From Owenweeksia sp. (GTDB taxonomy: Bacteria; Bacteroidota; Bacteroidia; Flavobacteriales; Schleiferiaceae): DNA of 64,000 nucleotides. The DNA is taken from positions 1-64,000 of the forward strand of contig NZNV01000013.1 of assembly GCA_002695025.1 (NCBI GenBank). Direction: 5' to 3'. The position numbers and the translations under genes were made by a program. Shown here piece after piece: positions 63,316-64,000 of the stretch. The notes beneath the pieces were generated by a model. That model worked only from the letters and a program-made list of their open reading frames with translations, did not search any database and was not told the DNA's origin. The number at the start of each line of letters is the position of its first letter. Position 1 is the first letter of the stretch.

Positions 63316-64000
63316 ATGGAGAACGAGATCGATTCCATCCGGTTGAACTTTGACCAGAACGGGCTTTTTGTACTGAATATCTGCCTGGCGGTGGTAATGT
63401 TCGGAGTGGCCCTGGGCCTCAGCCTACAGGACTTTAGAAACATTATTAAAGCCCCCAAACCCGCATTGGTGGGTATCACTTCGCAATTCCTGTTACTTCC
63501 TTTACTCACCTTTTTACTGGTGCTGATCATTCGCCCGGAACCCAGCCTGGCTTTGGGAATGATATTGTTGGCTGCCTGCCCGGGTGGCAACATCTCCAAT
63601 TTTATGAGCCAGCTGGCAGGCGGTAACTCAGCATTATCGGTTACACTTACCGCCTTTTCAACGGTACTGGCCATTATCTTCACCCCCCTGAACCTACAGT
63701 TCTGGGGAAGCCTCTACCCTCCCACCCTGGCTATCCTGGAAAAAGTAAGTATTGACCCGATGGAAGTATTCCAGACCATTGTACTGATATTGGGAATACC
63801 CCTGGTAGCCGGAATGCTGGTGAATTACTGGAAACCCAACTTATCCAAAGTGTTGAGCCGTATTTTAAAACCTTTGTCCATTGCCATATTCATTGGCCTG
63901 GTGATCGCAGCTTTTGCCAAAAACACGGATATCTTCACCAATCACATTCATCACGTGGTATTTCTTGTATTTATCCACAATGCTGTGGCGCTCTCCAGTG
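63316..64000 (+). CDS. Bile acid:sodium symporter (BASS) family protein, 5' part
   Basis: The reading frame begins with ATG at 63316 and is still open at the window end (228 codons visible). The sequence is mostly hydrophobic with several transmembrane helices: LNICLAVVMFGVALGLSL, PALVGITSQFLLLPLLTFLLVLII, and LALGMILLAACPGGNISNFMSQLAGGNSALSVTLTAFST. The last is the family signature (CPGG-xx-SN and the GN-xALSVT sodium-site crossover). PLSIAIFIGLVIAAFAKN follows. Substrates in this family range from bile acids to pyruvate and pantoate, so the transported compound is open. The C-terminal part is missing only because the window stops. Confidence 0.88.
   Translation, partial: MENEIDSIRLNFDQNGLFVLNICLAVVMFGVALGLSLQDFRNIIKAPKPALVGITSQFLLLPLLTFLLVLIIRPEPSLALGMILLAACPGGNISNFMSQLAGGNSALSVTLTAFSTVLAIIFTPLNLQFWGSLYPPTLAILEKVSIDPMEVFQTIVLILGIPLVAGMLVNYWKPNLSKVLSRILKPLSIAIFIGLVIAAFAKNTDIFTNHIHHVVFLVFIHNAVALSS

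Overview
The window comes from a Bacteroidota (Bacteroidetes) chromosome, most likely a Flavobacteriales-type organism. The evidence is internal. There are two type IX secretion (T9SS) cargo proteins with CHU_C/gliding-type C-termini and one with a type A C-terminal domain, plus a PorP/SprF-family protein, FecR/ECF-controlled TonB receptors with DUF4249 lipoproteins, an S23 four-helix-bundle gene, and TAnnTTTG-type promoter boxes in front of several genes. Most of the window is compact core genome with short or overlapping gene junctions. No rRNA, tRNA, CRISPR array, insertion sequence or prophage was recognised.

Region by region: (1) 1-2260 is an AT-richer accessory stretch on the minus strand (short hypothetical ORF, alpha/beta hydrolase, SRPBCC lipoprotein). 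Each gene end coincides with an imperfect palindrome, which looks like a gene-cassette array ending at folD. (2) 2267-8598, minus strand: folD, an S23 four-helix-bundle gene inside a 32-bp inverted repeat, ffh, a MazEF-like toxin-antitoxin pair, argS and arginase. (3) 8685-17521, plus strand: ECF sigma factor, small lipoprotein, FecR anti-sigma factor, then two TonB-receptor/DUF4249 pairs that look like a tandem duplication. (4) 17518-27676, minus strand: a giant (~3020 aa) PKD-repeat adhesin-like T9SS cargo followed by, and overlapping, a PorP/SprF gene. (5) 28016-36038, plus strand: ftsK, lolA-like, lptF/G-like, two glycosyltransferases, and a ribBA-type gene whose GTP cyclohydrolase II half is degenerate. 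(6) tamB-like gene (minus) and tsaD (plus) with overlapping 5' ends, then a secreted GH2 glycosidase. (7) 44309-46361: a tightly overlapping rimB-like/rimK/rsmE group. (8) 46372-51708, minus strand: a 1778-aa cargo built of four FN3-MAM-like repeats, four PKD domains and a type A T9SS signal. (9) 51872-58136: DUF4159 protein, AI-2E-family permease, THUMP-like methyltransferase, and an SBBP/PKD type B T9SS cargo. (10) 58133-64000: hutH with hisS, a small membrane protein, a J-domain membrane protein, glutaminase, and the start of a bile-acid:sodium-symporter-family gene cut by the window end.

How the genes work together: much of the window serves the cell envelope. It contains lipoprotein and LPS transport (LolA-like, LptF/G-like, TamB), glycan transfer, T9SS-exported surface proteins with their PorP/SprF partner, and a sigma/anti-sigma controlled outer-membrane uptake system. 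A second theme is amino-acid use: arginase sits with argS, histidine ammonia-lyase with hisS, and a glutaminase is close by. The best candidates for something unusual are the palindrome-bounded cassette-like region, the S23 gene framed by a near-perfect inverted repeat, the zinc-site-less RibBA, and the repeated pairing of a tRNA synthetase with a catabolic enzyme for the same amino acid.
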